A stretch of 64,000 bases of DNA from Spirodela intermedia. Its lineage: Eukaryota > Streptophyta > Magnoliopsida > Alismatales > Araceae. Both the position numbers and the translations under genes were made by a program. Numbering within the stretch: the stretch's first letter is position 1; each line of letters begins with the position of its first letter. The notes below the pieces were generated by a model. That model worked only from the letters and a program-made list of their open reading frames with translations. It ran no database searches and was not told where the DNA came from. The stretch spans positions 3,854,759-3,918,758 of the forward strand of contig LR746266.1 in assembly GCA_902729315.2 (NCBI GenBank), written 5' to 3'. Below are positions 46,902 through 59,551 of the stretch, piece by piece.

Positions 46902-48300
46902 CTCTCTCACAGACACACACACATACAGTGGGCTTCCAAAACAAAAATATCCTTGTGATTTTCTTTTGTGCTATATATATATATCCAAGAGAAGGGGTGA
47001 GGAGAACCCTGAAGACGAACCGCCACGACTGGGGGGTCAACAAATACCATCGTGCTCCCCAGCCAAAACGGCTGACTACATTTATCAGCCGTTTTTTGCT
47101 TTCTCTCTCAGGGAATGTTCTTCCTGGCCCGTGACAGATATCAACAAGTTAGACCCATGCGATCGAATCCCACACTCAAATCCGACACGGCTAATGTGCG
47201 GTGCAGTTCGTCCCCGTTGGTTACCTACCAAGTGGAAAGGACAAGTTGACCCCGGTAGAGGTAACCCGGATAAGGGTCCATGAAGCAGATTCTCCATACA
47301 CCCCCACCGTAATTTATGACGTTTTTTAACTCAATTTATGCGATTTATTTGAGACCCAAATCCCATCACAGAGCAAGAACACTCGAAAGCACCAGCTCAA
47401 GTGAAGGAAAAAAGTCAACACCAGATAAATTTCGACGACTGAAACCGAATGGAACTCGAGATAATGTCTGGGGGTCTGAGAAGGAAGTTCCTGTTTGTGT
47501 GATGGGGAAAAGGGTAATAGCAGGGGATAGCTAGAGAGATGGGACGAGAGAAAAAAAAGGTTTTTTAATATGAAACCACGTTGAGAGGAAGGAATGGTGA
47601 TACCTTCTTGCTTGGACTGTCGGCTGTCAAAGTCAGACGACCCAGAGGAGCTGCTCCCCTGGGATCCCACCGAGCCCTGAGACGCAGGGGGGAAGCGCGT
47701 CGCCATGCCCACTCGTCGCTCACCGTCTCCGGCTTCCCAAAAGGGAAACGCCGCCGCCGCCACTCCGTTGGGCGGCGGCGGCGCCGCCTCGGAGTCGGTG
47801 AACCTGGGCCAAGCACGAAGCCTCTCAAATTCGGAATATTCGGGATTCCTAACGCACCCGTTGTCCGCCCGAGCGCCACCCCAGAGCGGGGTCCCGTCCA
47901 GGTTCTCGGTTCTCCTCCTCTTCGCTTCCATCCGCCTCAGGCATTGCAACTCCTTCCTCTTTCTCTCTCCCCCCTTGGGCTCCGCAGGAAGGGAGCAAGT
48001 CCTCGTGAGCAGCGTCGCAGCACCAGGCTCGTGTGCCCCCTGTTGAAGGAAAGGCACGAAGGCGATGGAGGAAGATCTCCGCAGACCATTCCGGTGACAT
48101 GGTTCCGCCCCGAAGCAGCCGCCCAGAGAGAGGCCGAGGCTGAGCTCGATCTCGCAGGAGTCCTCAACACCGCCCGACGCCGCCTCCCGCGGCTCTTCGG
48201 GGCGGATATCCCCGGAGAGTTGTCGCAGTAGGTCCCTCGGGTAGCCACGGACGCCCTTCGAAAGCTGAGGCTCGCCATCGCCTTCTGTAGTCTCCGTCAT
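45720..48300 (-). CDS. AFP: NINJA-family / ABI5-binding protein (AFP) transcriptional adaptor
   Basis: Two exons (minus order), 48300-47604 and 46123-45720, giving 366 aa. The N-terminus [11 protein letters not shown]...RDLLRQLSG matches AFP starts, and the EAR repression motif follows ([14 protein letters not shown], ~residues 48-61). Domain B is basic ([20 protein letters not shown]), a likely nuclear signal. A Ser/Gly-rich stretch comes before the intron. The C-terminal domain is [20 protein letters not shown]...[38 protein letters not shown]. Family members bind ABI5-type bZIPs or JAZ proteins through this domain and recruit TOPLESS through EAR, so they repress ABA or jasmonate responses. 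The C-terminal wording favours AFP over NINJA. The frame stays open upstream of the chosen ATG for over 70 codons, with an ATG at 48399 as an alternative start. Confidence 0.92.
46868..46909. repeat. CT microsatellite in AFP intron
   Basis: CT run with one break, followed by a short CA run, inside the AFP intron. Confidence 0.9.
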
Positions 48301-48835
48301 CTTCTCCCCAAAGAGCACCCTGCGAAGACCGGACAGCCCCAAATGCACCAGTTTATAAACTAAAGCTCTTCGCGGAGTTCTCCGGAGGAGGACTCTCATG
48401 GAGAAAACGAGGGACCCATGACAGGGATTATGGGAGAAGACGGCAACAATCGGGCGATAAACAACGACAAGAGAGATTCCTCCTCTTCCTATCCCCAATC
48501 TGGTTTCTCCCAGAAACAACTTGGAATAAAGCCACAACCTTCAATAAAGACCTCTGGAAGACGTCGACACACGGAAACGGAAGAGCACGAAACTCAGTGG
48601 AGCAGCGGAAGGGGCACTACAGAGGAGACGGGGGGGGGAAGAAGGGGGGACGAGGGGATGACGAGGGAGATGCTCGCTCTTTTATTTTTGCTCCCCCCCC
48701 TGTCTGTCTCTCTCCTTTAAAAACCGTCTGTGTCTCAACCTGGCGCACAACGCCCCCATTGAAGAGCCTCCCCAATCTCGACACGCGGCAATATCTACTT
48801 CGGTCCAGTGCACCGGGGTCCATCCTGGCTTATGC

Positions 48836-49052
48836 CACGTGTCGCGCTGCACGAAGCCAGAAACGTGGCCGCTCCCTGGGTAAGTGGCCATGGCCGATCT
48901 GTGCCGGGCGATCGTCGCTGAACCGTCCGATGATGACGTGCCTGCTCCTTGACTTGTGTCAATCCGGCTCCTCGTGTCAAAGAAGAGCTGTCGCGTGTAT
49001 TGGGGGAAATTTCACAGCGCCACGTGTCGACTTCTGGCAACGCAGCCACGTG
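48836..49052 (-). promoter_or_regulatory. Cluster of CACGTG G-box/ABRE elements upstream of AFP
   Basis: Three perfect CACGTG palindromes lie at 48836-48841, 49021-49026 and 49047-49052, in contexts gCCACGTGTCg, gCCACGTGTCg and gCCACGTGGCc. They are the ABRE type bound by ABI5/ABF bZIP factors. They sit 536-752 bp upstream of the AFP start codon. An ABA-inducible promoter would fit an ABI5-binding repressor. Confidence 0.65.
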
Positions 49053-50026
49053 GCCTGGGGATAGGCATGCTGCAAGTTGCTTCGCTGACGCCTACGGACG
49101 CCAACCCCCACCGACAGCGCCGTCAGAATGGCTTTGACGAGTCAACACCTGACACCGAATCGAGGCAAATATTTTTCCGAAACTAGGAGGGTAAAGATAC
49201 ATATTTATGACGTCATATATATTGCGTACGGATATCCACGCAAGCATCTGCTAGGTCCACACCTGATGGGCTCTCTCTGAACGTGCCTTTGTCAAGCGAA
49301 TCGTCAACCGGTCGGCCCATATCCCCGTCATGGGCCCACCAATCCGACTTGCGGATACTTTTTGTCGTCCCCGGCCCACCAGTGGATCCGGATTTTTTCT
49401 TACGAGAGGGACGGAGGCTGTGGAATTCCAGCCATTTGATCTGCGGAATCGGAGGGTCCACCTGAGCTGGAGTTAGCGAACTAGATCCTGAGGATCCGAG
49501 GATAGGGACGTCTCGTTGGAGATCCGCGCCGTCCCCAGCGCAAGTTAGCAGCCCAAGCGCAGTCACCACATTGCAGGAGCAATTGGCAATATAAAAATGT
49601 TCGAGTACTTATAAGGTATTTTTAAGGATGTCGATGATCTTAATCTTGGGATAATGGGTCCTTTTATAATTTAATTTATTGTTCCCGGCTTAAGGCAAAA
49701 AAGCAGTGAATTTTGGGGACTTGGATGTAATTTCTGTGGATTTGAAGGTTGTTTTTTCAAAAACGTAAAGGTTCTCTAGTTTTGGCGCGAAACCGAGAAG
49801 GCATGAAACCAGTCTCGTACTTCAAAAAGCCTTCGCTTCTTCCCGCCACGCCGCCGCCCCAACATCCCCCCTCCAGTCTTTGGCACAGAACTGCCAGCAG
49901 GGCGCCGGTCGTCACTCCCGGAGACCCATCGCCGTCGCCGCCGCCTCCTCCTCCTACCCGGAGTGTTCTCTGATTTATCTTCCTTTTAGGTCATTTTGCT
50001 GCAGCATTTGCCTGGTTAAGCTGGCC
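49053..50026. other. Intergenic region and MET1 leader
   Basis: Divergent region between AFP and MET1. The MET1 leader probably begins near 49830-49880. No separate gene is supported. Confidence 0.55.
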
Positions 50027-50695
50027 ATGGGTTCTGCGACATTCTTGACCCCCAAGCGGGCGGATCGAACCGCCGGCATCGGAGAGCGCGGCGGCGGATT
50101 GGCAGGTAATGGTGCCGCCGTTTCGATCCCTTCGCATCTTTCTGTGGCGTCCATTAGCCGCTGTCGGTTATACTGTTTTTCAACCGTCCTTCTACAATTT
50201 GGTTGCGGTCTAGGATCATTGTGGAAGTTTCGTTAATTCAGTGCCGACCAGATTCCGAGGCTCCCGCGTTTGCCCCTTCTGGTGGAGACGCTTATCTCAC
50301 TTGCTCCTCTTCATATATCTCTTTCTATCCTTATCCTATCCTAATTCTTGCCGGAAATTTAATTCCGGGATATTTTACAGAGGTTCGATTCGTTCCTTCT
50401 CCCTTCCCTCTCTCCCTCTTATTCCTGCCAGAGTTTTAATTCTCCGTTTGATCTCCTCGTCCTTCCCTTCCTCTCTCTCACTCTCTCTCTCCCCACTCCT
50501 TCCCCCCTTCCCCGGGCACAGACTGGTACGCAGCATTTCACTTAGACGGAGGCAACATGTTTATCTTCGCATGTTATTTCACAATTACTGCGAAGGATAT
50601 CACATTTCTCATGCTGAATTTGGTTGACAATTTTTAAAATCCGTTCTAATCTGATTCATTTCACAGATTCCGGCCCATAAACTATTGCTGCTGCT

Positions 50696-50743
<48 letters not shown>

Positions 50744-53700
50744 TGTTTCTGTCTCCGCATAACCTTCGCCCAATTATCCATACCTCTTTTCATAGACTTT
50801 GTTTCTCTTTTGATTTATTAATACCTCGCTGTTCTTATTTTCTCACCGTTATAAATGCACTTTAATTTTCGATATTCCTTATTCTGATTATTTTCATCAT
50901 GCTTCCAGGAATGAAGCGGAAAAGTCGAGGCAGAATATTTTCAAAGAAAGCCAAGGCTAAAAAAGATGACGTTCAAACAGAGACAAGTTTTGAGGTCGAG
51001 GGCAGGGACCACTCTGAGAACGATGGAGACTCTGCTGCTCGTCGTAAGATGCCAAAACGCGCAGCTTCATGTTCAAACTTCAAGCAAAGGTCCATCAGGT
51101 TATCCGATAAATCATGTTCTGTTGAAGTTCAGAAGAATCGTATAGAAGAAGAAGAAGCTGAAGCCATCCGTTTGACCAAGCTGGGCCCAGAAGAAAATCC
51201 TCCAGCAAGAAAACTTCTAGACTTCGTTTTCCATGATCATGCTGGACATCCTCAGAACTTTGAGATGTCTGAAATAGATGAACTCTATATCACTGCCTTA
51301 ATCATGCCCATGGATGATGCTCTGGAGAAAGAAAGAGAACGCGGAGTAAGATGTGAAGGATTTGGTAGAATTGAGTCTTGGTCTATCTCTGGTTACGACG
51401 AAGGACATGCTATCGTTTGGGTTTCTACTGATTTTGCAGATTACGAATGTGTCAAGCCAATGGCGTCTTACAAGAAATTTTACGATCTTTTCTATGAGAA
51501 GGCACGCATATGTGTCGAGGTATACCAGAAATTAGCGAGATCAAGAGGAGGAAACCCTGAATTGGGTCTTCAAGAGTTGCTTGCTGGTGTTGCTCGTTCT
51601 ATGAGTGGAAGCAAGAGCTTTCCTAGTGGTTCGGCTGGTATGGAGTTTTTAGTTTCACTGGGGGAATTTATCTACAATCAAATAATTGGACTGGATGGAA
51701 ATAGAGATAATGACGATATAAACTTTTCCACATTACCTGCCCTTGTTGGATTAAGGGATGAGTTCAGAAAGAGAGAAACAGGCATGAGGATACCTCCGAA
51801 GATGACAGGTCACACCTTGAAAATCAATGAAAGACAACAAGATGTAGATGAGGACGAAGATGAAAAACTTGCAAAGTTGTTGCAAGAGGAGGAGGATTGG
51901 AAGCAAATGAAAAAGCAGAACCGTCGATCCTCGAGCTCTTCAAATAGATTCTACATTAAGATCAATGAAGATGAGATAACAAATGATTATCCTTTACCTA
52001 CGTACTACAAACCCACTGTACAAGAGGTGGATGAATATGTATTTTGTGAGAGTGACGACGGTGCATCCTATGTTGATGCCCTTCCAAGGAGAGTTCTGGA
52101 CAACTGGTCTCTTTACAATTCAGAGTCGAGACTTGTTTCACTAGAGCTCCTCCCCATGAAGTCTTGTGCAGACATTGATGTGACAATATATGGTTCAGGG
52201 TACATGAGAGAAGATGACGGCAGTGGGTATTGTATTGAAGCTGATGCAGGGAAATCATCTTCTAGCGTGTCTACAACACAAGATTTTGAAGGTGTCCCAG
52301 TTTATTTAAGTGCCATTAAGGAATGGATGATTGAATTTGGGTCCTCAATGATTTTTGTATCCATACGAACAGATATGGCCTGGTATTGATTCATTTCCAT
52401 TTGAGATGGACAATATATATTTCTTTATCTTTGAACTTAACTGCGATGAAAATGTTATTGACTAGTAGTACTTGAGAGATTTCTTCATTGAAGGGGTTTT
52501 AAATCCTTTTTTTCTCCTGAACGCAGGTACAGGCTCGGCAGGCCCACGAGACTCTATGCACCTTGGTTTGAGCCAGTCTTGAAAACTGCTAAACTCGCAA
52601 TAAGTACTATTTCGTTGTTGAAGGAACAGAGCCGGATTTCAAAGCTCTCGTTCTCTGACGTGATTAAGAAACTATCTGAATTTGAAAAACGCCATCCAGC
52701 ATACATTTCTTCAAATCTGGCTGCGGTTGAGAGATATGTCGTGGTTCACGGGCAGATCATACTTCAACAGTTTGCTGAATTCCCAGATGAGAAGATACAG
52801 AAGTGTGCTTTTGTCACTGGTCTTGGATACAAGATGGAAGAAAGGCATCACACGAAACTTATCATGAGGAGAAAAGTCCTTATCAAGAAGGGAGCCAACT
52901 TGAATCCTAGCGCATCGATGGCTCCAGTGCAGTCTAGTAGGAAAGTAATGAGGGCAACCATGACAAGATTGATAAATAGAATCTGGGGTGACTATTATTC
53001 CAATTATGCGTTGGATAACTCAAAAGATATCGGCGACCAAGAATTAAGAGAGGATGAAGATCCTGAGGAAGGGCAAGAAGAAAATGAGGAAGAGGGTTTA
53101 AATGGGGAAGAGACACCAATTTCCGTTGAAGTTGGTGATCAAATGACTTACTCGTCAGCGATAGTTCGTAAATCTACTGGAAACAATAAGGAAATCATAT
53201 GGGACGGTGACTCAGTCGGGTGTATGGATTCTGGAGAGGCTCTTTACAGAGGTGCAGTGGTCCGTGGTGATGCTGTCATTGTTGGTGGAGGAGTAATTAT
53301 TGAAGTGGATGAACCAGAAGAGTCTACATCTAAAGTGCTCGTGGAGTACATGTTCGAAAAGCTAGACGGTGCAAAGATGGCACATGGCCGAGTATTTCTG
53401 ACAGGATCCCAGACTCTTCTCGGGAATGCGGCCAACGATAGAGAGGTTTTCTTGACTAACGACTGTGTAGATTTTGATTTGGGGGATGTCAAAGGAACTC
53501 TGGTTGTGTCCTTTCAACAGAGGCCATGGGGGCACGAATTTAGGAAAGAGAATGCGAGTTCTGATAAGCTCGACAGAGCAAGGGCGGAGGATAGAAAGAA
53601 AAAGGGGCTACCCGTAGAGTACTACTGTAAAAGCATATATTGCCCTCATAAAGGAGCTTTTCTCTCAATTCAATGTGGTACGACGGGTCTTGGAAATGGG

Positions 53701-56700
53701 ACTTGCCACTCTTGCAAAACACGGGAAACAGAAATCCACGGGGAGTTTATGCTCGGTTCCTCCAAGACCAGTTTTACCTATAACAAGACTGAGTATCATA
53801 TCGAGGACTTTGTGTTTGTCAGACCTGATTACTTCGGTGAGACCAGGGAAGAGGACCGTGGAACTTTTAAGGCCGGAAGAAATGTGGGGCTGAGACCCTA
53901 CGTTGTCTGCCAGATTTTGGAAATATGCTTGCTCAAAGTCTCTCGACAGCCCACTTTAGAATCCACTCAGGTCAAAGTTAGGAGATTTTACAGGCCGGAG
54001 GATGTCTCAACCGCAAAGGCATATTCATCTGACATCAGAGAAGTGAGTTTTTGCAGAAATTTCCTCTCTGTTCTGCCGGTAAATCGGCATCTCCTAAATG
54101 TTCACGTACTTAAGATTGACCTTATTTTATTGAACTTTTTGTGTTTCTGTGGATCACAGGTCTATTACAGTGAGGAAAGCACGAGCGTGCCTGTGGAAGC
54201 ATTACAAGGAAAGTGCATTATTAGAAAGAACAATGATCTTCAAAGTTCGAATGTTCCTGTAATTGTAGATAATAAATTTATCTGTAATTACTCATACAAC
54301 CCCAAAACCGGAGCTATCAAGCAGGTATGAAATCTTTTCATATTAATGGTAGAGTGCTATAGAATAAGGATTCATATTAACTGGTTGATGATTCTGGTTT
54401 TGGTGATAGTTGCCTGCCACTGCAAAAATAATGTCCCAAACAAGAAAGTCTGAAGGTTCTGCCACAGTAAAGAACAAGGGAAAGACAAAGTGTAGCGGGG
54501 ACGAAAGCGACGTCGTGTCTTCTGATGATACCCGCCTGGCCACTCTGGATATTTTTGCTGGTTGTGGTGGCTTGTCAGAGGGATTGCAGCGATCTGGTAA
54601 GCTTCTCAGCAACATAATCTTGATTACATGTTTTACAGCGTTACATGTTTCTTCGTGCACCCAGGGGTCTCCATTACAAAGTGGGCTATCGAATATGAGC
54701 AACCCGCTGGAGAGGCTTTCTCCCTTAACCATCCACAAACCAAGATGTTTGTTAATAATTGCAACGTGATATTGAGGTTGGTCCCTTCTTTCTTCCTGTT
54801 TTTTGGGAACATGTTGAACTCAGCTCGTTATCTCCTCTGTGAGCAGGTTGACAGCCACACGCTTGATTTTAGCATTATTTCGCGGTGTACTCATCCTCTA
54901 TCTAACACACGTTATCTTGCGGCACTAATATTGAAACTTATCGGCCAAATAATCGGCTGCCAACCATGCCGAAATCTCGCATAATATATGAAATAATTAA
55001 CTAGTTATAATATATTTTTGCCCAAATATCCATTTTACTTCTTTAAAGGATCCAGTAAATAATGGCTTATGCAGGGCTATAATGGAAAAATGTGGGGACG
55101 GTGATGATTGCATATCGACTTCTGAGGCCACCGAGTTAGCCTCTGAACTCTCTGAAGAGGAGCTTAACAGCCTTCCGTTTCCAGGGCAAGTTGATTTCAT
55201 TAACGGAGGGCCTCCATGCCAGGTTCTCAATGTTCTACTCTCCCCACTCTCAGATAGTTCTGTGTTCATCACATTCCCTAACCTTTGACTTCCTCTCGCA
55301 GGGGTTCTCTGGAATGAACAGGTTCAGCACCAGCACCTGGAGTCGAGTCCAATGCGAGATGATCCTGGCGTTCTTGTCATTTGCAGACTTCTTCAGGCCC
55401 AAGTTCTTCCTCTTGGAAAATGTCCGTAATTTCGTGTCCTTCAACAAGGGCCAGACGTTCCGATTGACCCTCGCTTCACTTTTGGAAATGGGTTATCAGG
55501 TCAGCCCCGTCGGATCGATCGACCACCCATTCGTTCATCGCATTTTCTTCCCCGGAACTGGGTGATCAGTCAAGTATGATTATCTAAGACTCAAAATATT
55601 TTTTATGTGCGGCGTTTACAGGTGAGATTCGGTGTTCTGGAAGCTGGAGCCTTCGGGGTCTCTCAGTCTCGCAAGAGAGCCTTCATCTGGGCAGCCTCGC
55701 CGGAAGAAATCCTCCCCGAGTGGCCAGAGCCCATGCACGTCTTCTCCGGGCCCGAGCTTAAGATTTCCCTTCCCGGAGGCGTCCAGTACGCCGCCGTCCG
55801 GAGCACCGCCGGAGGAGCTCCTTTCCGCTCCATAACCGTGAGGGACACAATCGGCGACCTTCCCCCCGTCGGTAACGGAGCCTCCGAGCTCTCCATTACC
55901 GTGAGTCTCTCTCAACGTAGAGGTTTTTCGCGAAGGGGCAGACTGTGCAGGGAAGCTTGCTTTCATTCTAACATGGCCATGTGTGGCATGTGCAGTACGG
56001 AAGCAAGCCGGTCTCGTGGTTCCAGAAGCAGATACGAGGGGAAACGGAGACCCTGAACGATCACATATCGAAGGAGATGAACGAGCTCAATCTCATCCGC
56101 TGCCAGCGCATCCCGAAGCGCCCCGGCGCCGACTGGCACGATCTCCCTGACGAGAAGGTCTCTCTTCTCTCTCTCTCTTCTTTTTCTCTCTTCTCTTTTT
56201 TTCCTCTCTGTGTTGAACACCGTGGATTGGCGGGTGGGGGTGCTTTTCTTGATGGCAAACGCAGGTGAAACTGTCGACGGGGCAGATGGTGGACCTGATC
56301 CCGTGGTGTCTCCCGAACACGGCGAAGAAGCACAACCAGTGGAAGGGCCTCTTCGGGAGGTTGGACTGGGAGGGGAACTTCCCCACCTCCATCACCGATC
56401 CCCAGCCGATGGGCAAGGTGGGCATGTGCTTCCATCCCGACCAGGACAGGATCCTCACCGTCCGAGAATGCGCCCGCTCCCAAGTAAGCACCACTACCCT
56501 CCTCCCATTGACCTTCCCCCCTCTTCCGACCTCCGACCTTCAGAGGTCAAACATAAATAATAAAATAAATATATAAGTAATATGGGAACCATCTTTTTTC
56601 TTTTTTCGGGTACGCAGGGTTTCCCAGATGGCTACCGTTTCGCCGGGAATATCCAGAGCAAGCACCGGCAGATAGGGAATGCCGTGCCGCCCCCGCTGGC

Positions 56701-56770
56701 GTACGCGCTGGGGAGGAAGCTGAAGGAGGCGGTCGATGCGAGGAGCAAGGCGGCGCCATCATCATCCTGA
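50027..56770 (+). CDS. MET1: DNA (cytosine-5)-methyltransferase 1 (MET1), CG maintenance
   Basis: Twelve exons: 50027-50105, 50909-52382, 52527-54042, 54160-54324, 54410-54596, 54665-54776, 55075-55222, 55302-55499, 55622-55900, 55996-56157, 56265-56483, 56618-56770, giving 1563 aa (Arabidopsis MET1 is ~1530). A basic N-terminus ([19 protein letters not shown]) precedes two replication-foci (RFTS) domains at ~125-250 and ~510-680. Two BAH domains follow at ~760-900 and ~930-1065. The catalytic domain starts near 1125: [14 protein letters not shown] (motif I), [20 protein letters not shown] with the catalytic Cys (motif IV), FLLENVRNF (motif VI), [13 protein letters not shown] (motif VIII), [11 protein letters not shown] and [14 protein letters not shown] (motifs IX-X). 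All key residues are present. MET1 copies CG methylation onto the new strand after replication with VIM/UHRF partners. An acidic linker ([14 protein letters not shown]) is visible in the second RFTS/BAH interval. Early exons are AT-rich and late exons GC-rich. Confidence 0.97.
50699..50740. repeat. CT microsatellite in MET1 intron 1
   Basis: Pure CT run in the first MET1 intron, about 170 bp before exon 2. Confidence 0.9.
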
Positions 56771-57224
56771 CCCTCGGAACCGGTGAGATGGGTCTGGGCT
56801 TAATTATGGGCCTCCCCAAAGTTTTAAGGCCCTAATGCACTGATAACCCAAAAGCATTTCAGGCCCATGCATTATTATGGTTGGAAATTAGACATCGAAC
56901 TATAGCAAATTTGTCCGTAATTGGTATAAATATATATTATCATTGTTTTTTTCAAAAATTGGAGAAATTTCGCAGAGAGCGAGTTCTGTGCACATCATCG
57001 GACACGTGTTATACAGCTCGGGTCGGGTATTCTTGGGTCCGATTAGAGAGCCTCCGGGAGGGGGGGGGGGGGGGTCTTCCCTCTGCCGCGGGGCCAAATT
57101 CCCCTCTCTGGAGAGAAAGAGGGAAGGGGTGTTACGGGGGGAGGCGGGAGTCGTTGTCTTGTGCTTCTTTCCCCGGTGAGATTTCCGTAGGTGGGGATAG
57201 TTAGGAGCAGCGGAGAGGTGAAGG
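56771..57224. other. MET1 3' flank and SRP9 leader
   Basis: A 454-bp spacer between tandem plus-strand genes, with a poly-G run at about 57060-57073. SRP9 must have its promoter here or inside the MET1 3' end. Confidence 0.6.
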
Positions 57225-59551
57225 ATGGTGTACATCAAGTCGTGGGACGAGTTCATGGAGAGATCCATCCAGATGTTCCGTGCCAACCCCGAATCTGTAC
57301 GCGCACCGCTTGCTTCCTCCCTCTCTTCGTGTTGATCCCCATCTCTGTTGTTTCTTCTTCTTCTTTTGCTTCCGTGCTAACTTGCGTGCGGCTCTGTGTT
57401 CCTTTTTTCCACTATTTGGTCTCGATCTTTTATCTGGACGACGGTGCAACAATTTGCGGAATCTGATCAGTCGCGGTATGTGATGAAGTACAGGCACTGC
57501 GATGGGAAGCTGGTTCTCAAGGTTACCGATAATCTGGAGGTAACTATTTGCATTTTCGTTTCTCTTGTTACGTTTGTTAGTCGTGCTGTCCTTTCTTTAC
57601 TCTTTTTAGGGTTCCCTAGCTTTCTTGCTTCGTGGTGCGGTTCCCCTTTCCACTTTTTTTAATAATTATTCTTAATGCGAAATAGTCTTATGCTTCTTAC
57701 CCAATGATTCTCTCTCTTTTTTTTTTGTTTTTTGAAGATTTTTTTGAGGGATTATTTTGAGGATCAGACTAGAGTCAATGCTAGAATTGCTGTGATGTCG
57801 TCTTTAAGTAGAAACAAAGTTCCTTCCTCATAGTAACTGTTGTCGTCATCATGTCTATCTATCTACCATATCCCACCTAACTGGGGTCGCAGATAGGGAT
57901 ATTATCCTATCATTCAACTCTGTCGTACGCCACATTAATGCCTAACTAATTTAGTTTTACAGCTTTATTCACCCTTCTCGTCGGTATACCTTTTCTCCTT
58001 TTACTTCTCCTGGTCTTGCATGGATTTGTCTGATAATGCTCAATGGCCTTAGTGAACATTTCTTCCACTATGATGCCCTTGATGAGTAATCTTGAGCTTG
58101 ATGAGTTGACAAATGAAGTTGTGTTACGTGATACCATGTAGGAAGATCGTGCACGGAGAAACATGCCCTTGACCTTTTTTTCTTTCTTGCCTGGTGTCGG
58201 AGTTGTGCCATTGCATTCTGTACCATTTTTGCACCCTTGTTTCCATTTTTCCATCTATTCTCTTTGATTGTGCAGCGTTTAGAGGTCGGTACATTTCACC
58301 ACCAGCCATGTAGTAAGATCTTAAGAAGTACATGTACAATATGGCTCAACGGAAGTAGAAGTGTCGAAGGAGTGATGTGCCATCACACTTGAGATAGTTT
58401 GTTTTATGGATGATGCTATTCACTTTTCCACCCGTTCGCATGGTTATGATTACAATGGGGATGGAAATTACTTGTGCCTTGTTGGGCAGCTGATTCTTCT
58501 TTTTAGAAGGCACATATAGGTTCGAGGATGGAAATGGGGTTGACTTGCGCAGTCAATGTGGCCTGGCTGTTGTCAGTGATGGTCAGAATTGAGGTTGATT
58601 GCATACTGTCTGCATAATGGCAGCCTACTCTCGGCCGCAGGTCCTACGTAATCACTGCCTCTCTTCCACTGACATAGCGAGGCTGCAACCTGCTGACAAG
58701 GGTGGCATCCTTCATTGCCTGCTGTCAGCCGCACTGGTCCTGTCCTGCTCTCAGCCTCTTTAATGTTGATCCCACATCACCCTCAAACAGACCGCCACAT
58801 TTTTCAACACTACATACACTATGGGGAAAGCATCCGGGAACATCACCAATATTGCCATTGATGCCGAAATAGCCGCTACGATATTCACAGGCACAGGCGG
58901 GATCACATCCACCAGTATCAGCAGGTGCTGCAATGTCAGCGATGTCCAAAGGGCTTGAACATTTTCAGCCCTGCTGTGCTGTTGGCCCGGCAATGACTGT
59001 GACGACCATACTGTCTATTGTGAGGGATATGACTGGTTTGTATGCATCTCATCCTCATACATAGTATTCCCCCGTCAATGATGATCTGGGTCACAAAATG
59101 GAAGATACATAGTTCTTGGGTTTCTAATGGGAATTTCTTTCTCGAATATTTGATTTGGTGAGATCACGAACAATTCAGCACACACACAAATGCACAAAGG
59201 CGGAAGCACCCATAGATCACTTTGGTATTATGTTTATTGGCATGATTCTTGAGTGCAATTTTTCCATGGATTCAGCAGTCTGATTTGCTACTGACGATGG
59301 TTCCTGCAGTGCCTCAAGTTCAAGACGGACCAGGCCCAGGATGCCAAGAGGATGGAGAAGCTCAACAACATCTTCTTCACCCTAATGGCGCGTGGCCCAG
59401 AGGGTAAACCCCGTCTCACACCCGACCCTCCTGGATCGTCTCCTCTCTCCTCTGATATCTGTATGTGCTTGCAGCCGATATAACGGAGGCGTCTACTAAG
59501 GAGCCGGCCGAGCAGCAGCCGTCCAAGAAAGGAAGGGGGAGGAGGCAGTGA
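57225..59551 (+). CDS. SRP9: Signal recognition particle 9 kDa protein (SRP9)
   Basis: Four exons, 57225-57296, 57471-57539, 59310-59403 and 59475-59551, giving 103 aa, the normal plant size. Sequence: MVYIKSWDEFMERSIQMFRA, SRYVMKYRHCDGKLVLKVTD, CLKFKTDQAQDAKRMEKLNN, IFFTLMARGPEADITE and a basic end KKGRGRRQ. SRP9 forms a heterodimer with SRP14 on the Alu domain of SRP RNA. It slows translation while the ribosome is brought to the endoplasmic reticulum. Intron 2 is long (1.77 kb) and may contain old mobile-element sequence. No defects seen. Confidence 0.96.
57840..57975. mobile_element. Possible decayed LINE (RTE-like) 3' fragment in SRP9 intron 2
   Basis: The stretch ctaccatatcccacctaact followed by ggggtcgcagat resembles the pattern around the 3' end of RTE-type LINEs that recurs in plant genomes. 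The match is by memory of a short motif only, and no coding remnant is visible. Confidence 0.25.

Noticed and set aside
58725-58993. Overlapping minus-strand ORFs in SRP9 intron 2
   Set aside because: Two short overlapping frames without known domains; no start context or splice partners. Possibly old transposon sequence, but no diagnostic motif is visible.
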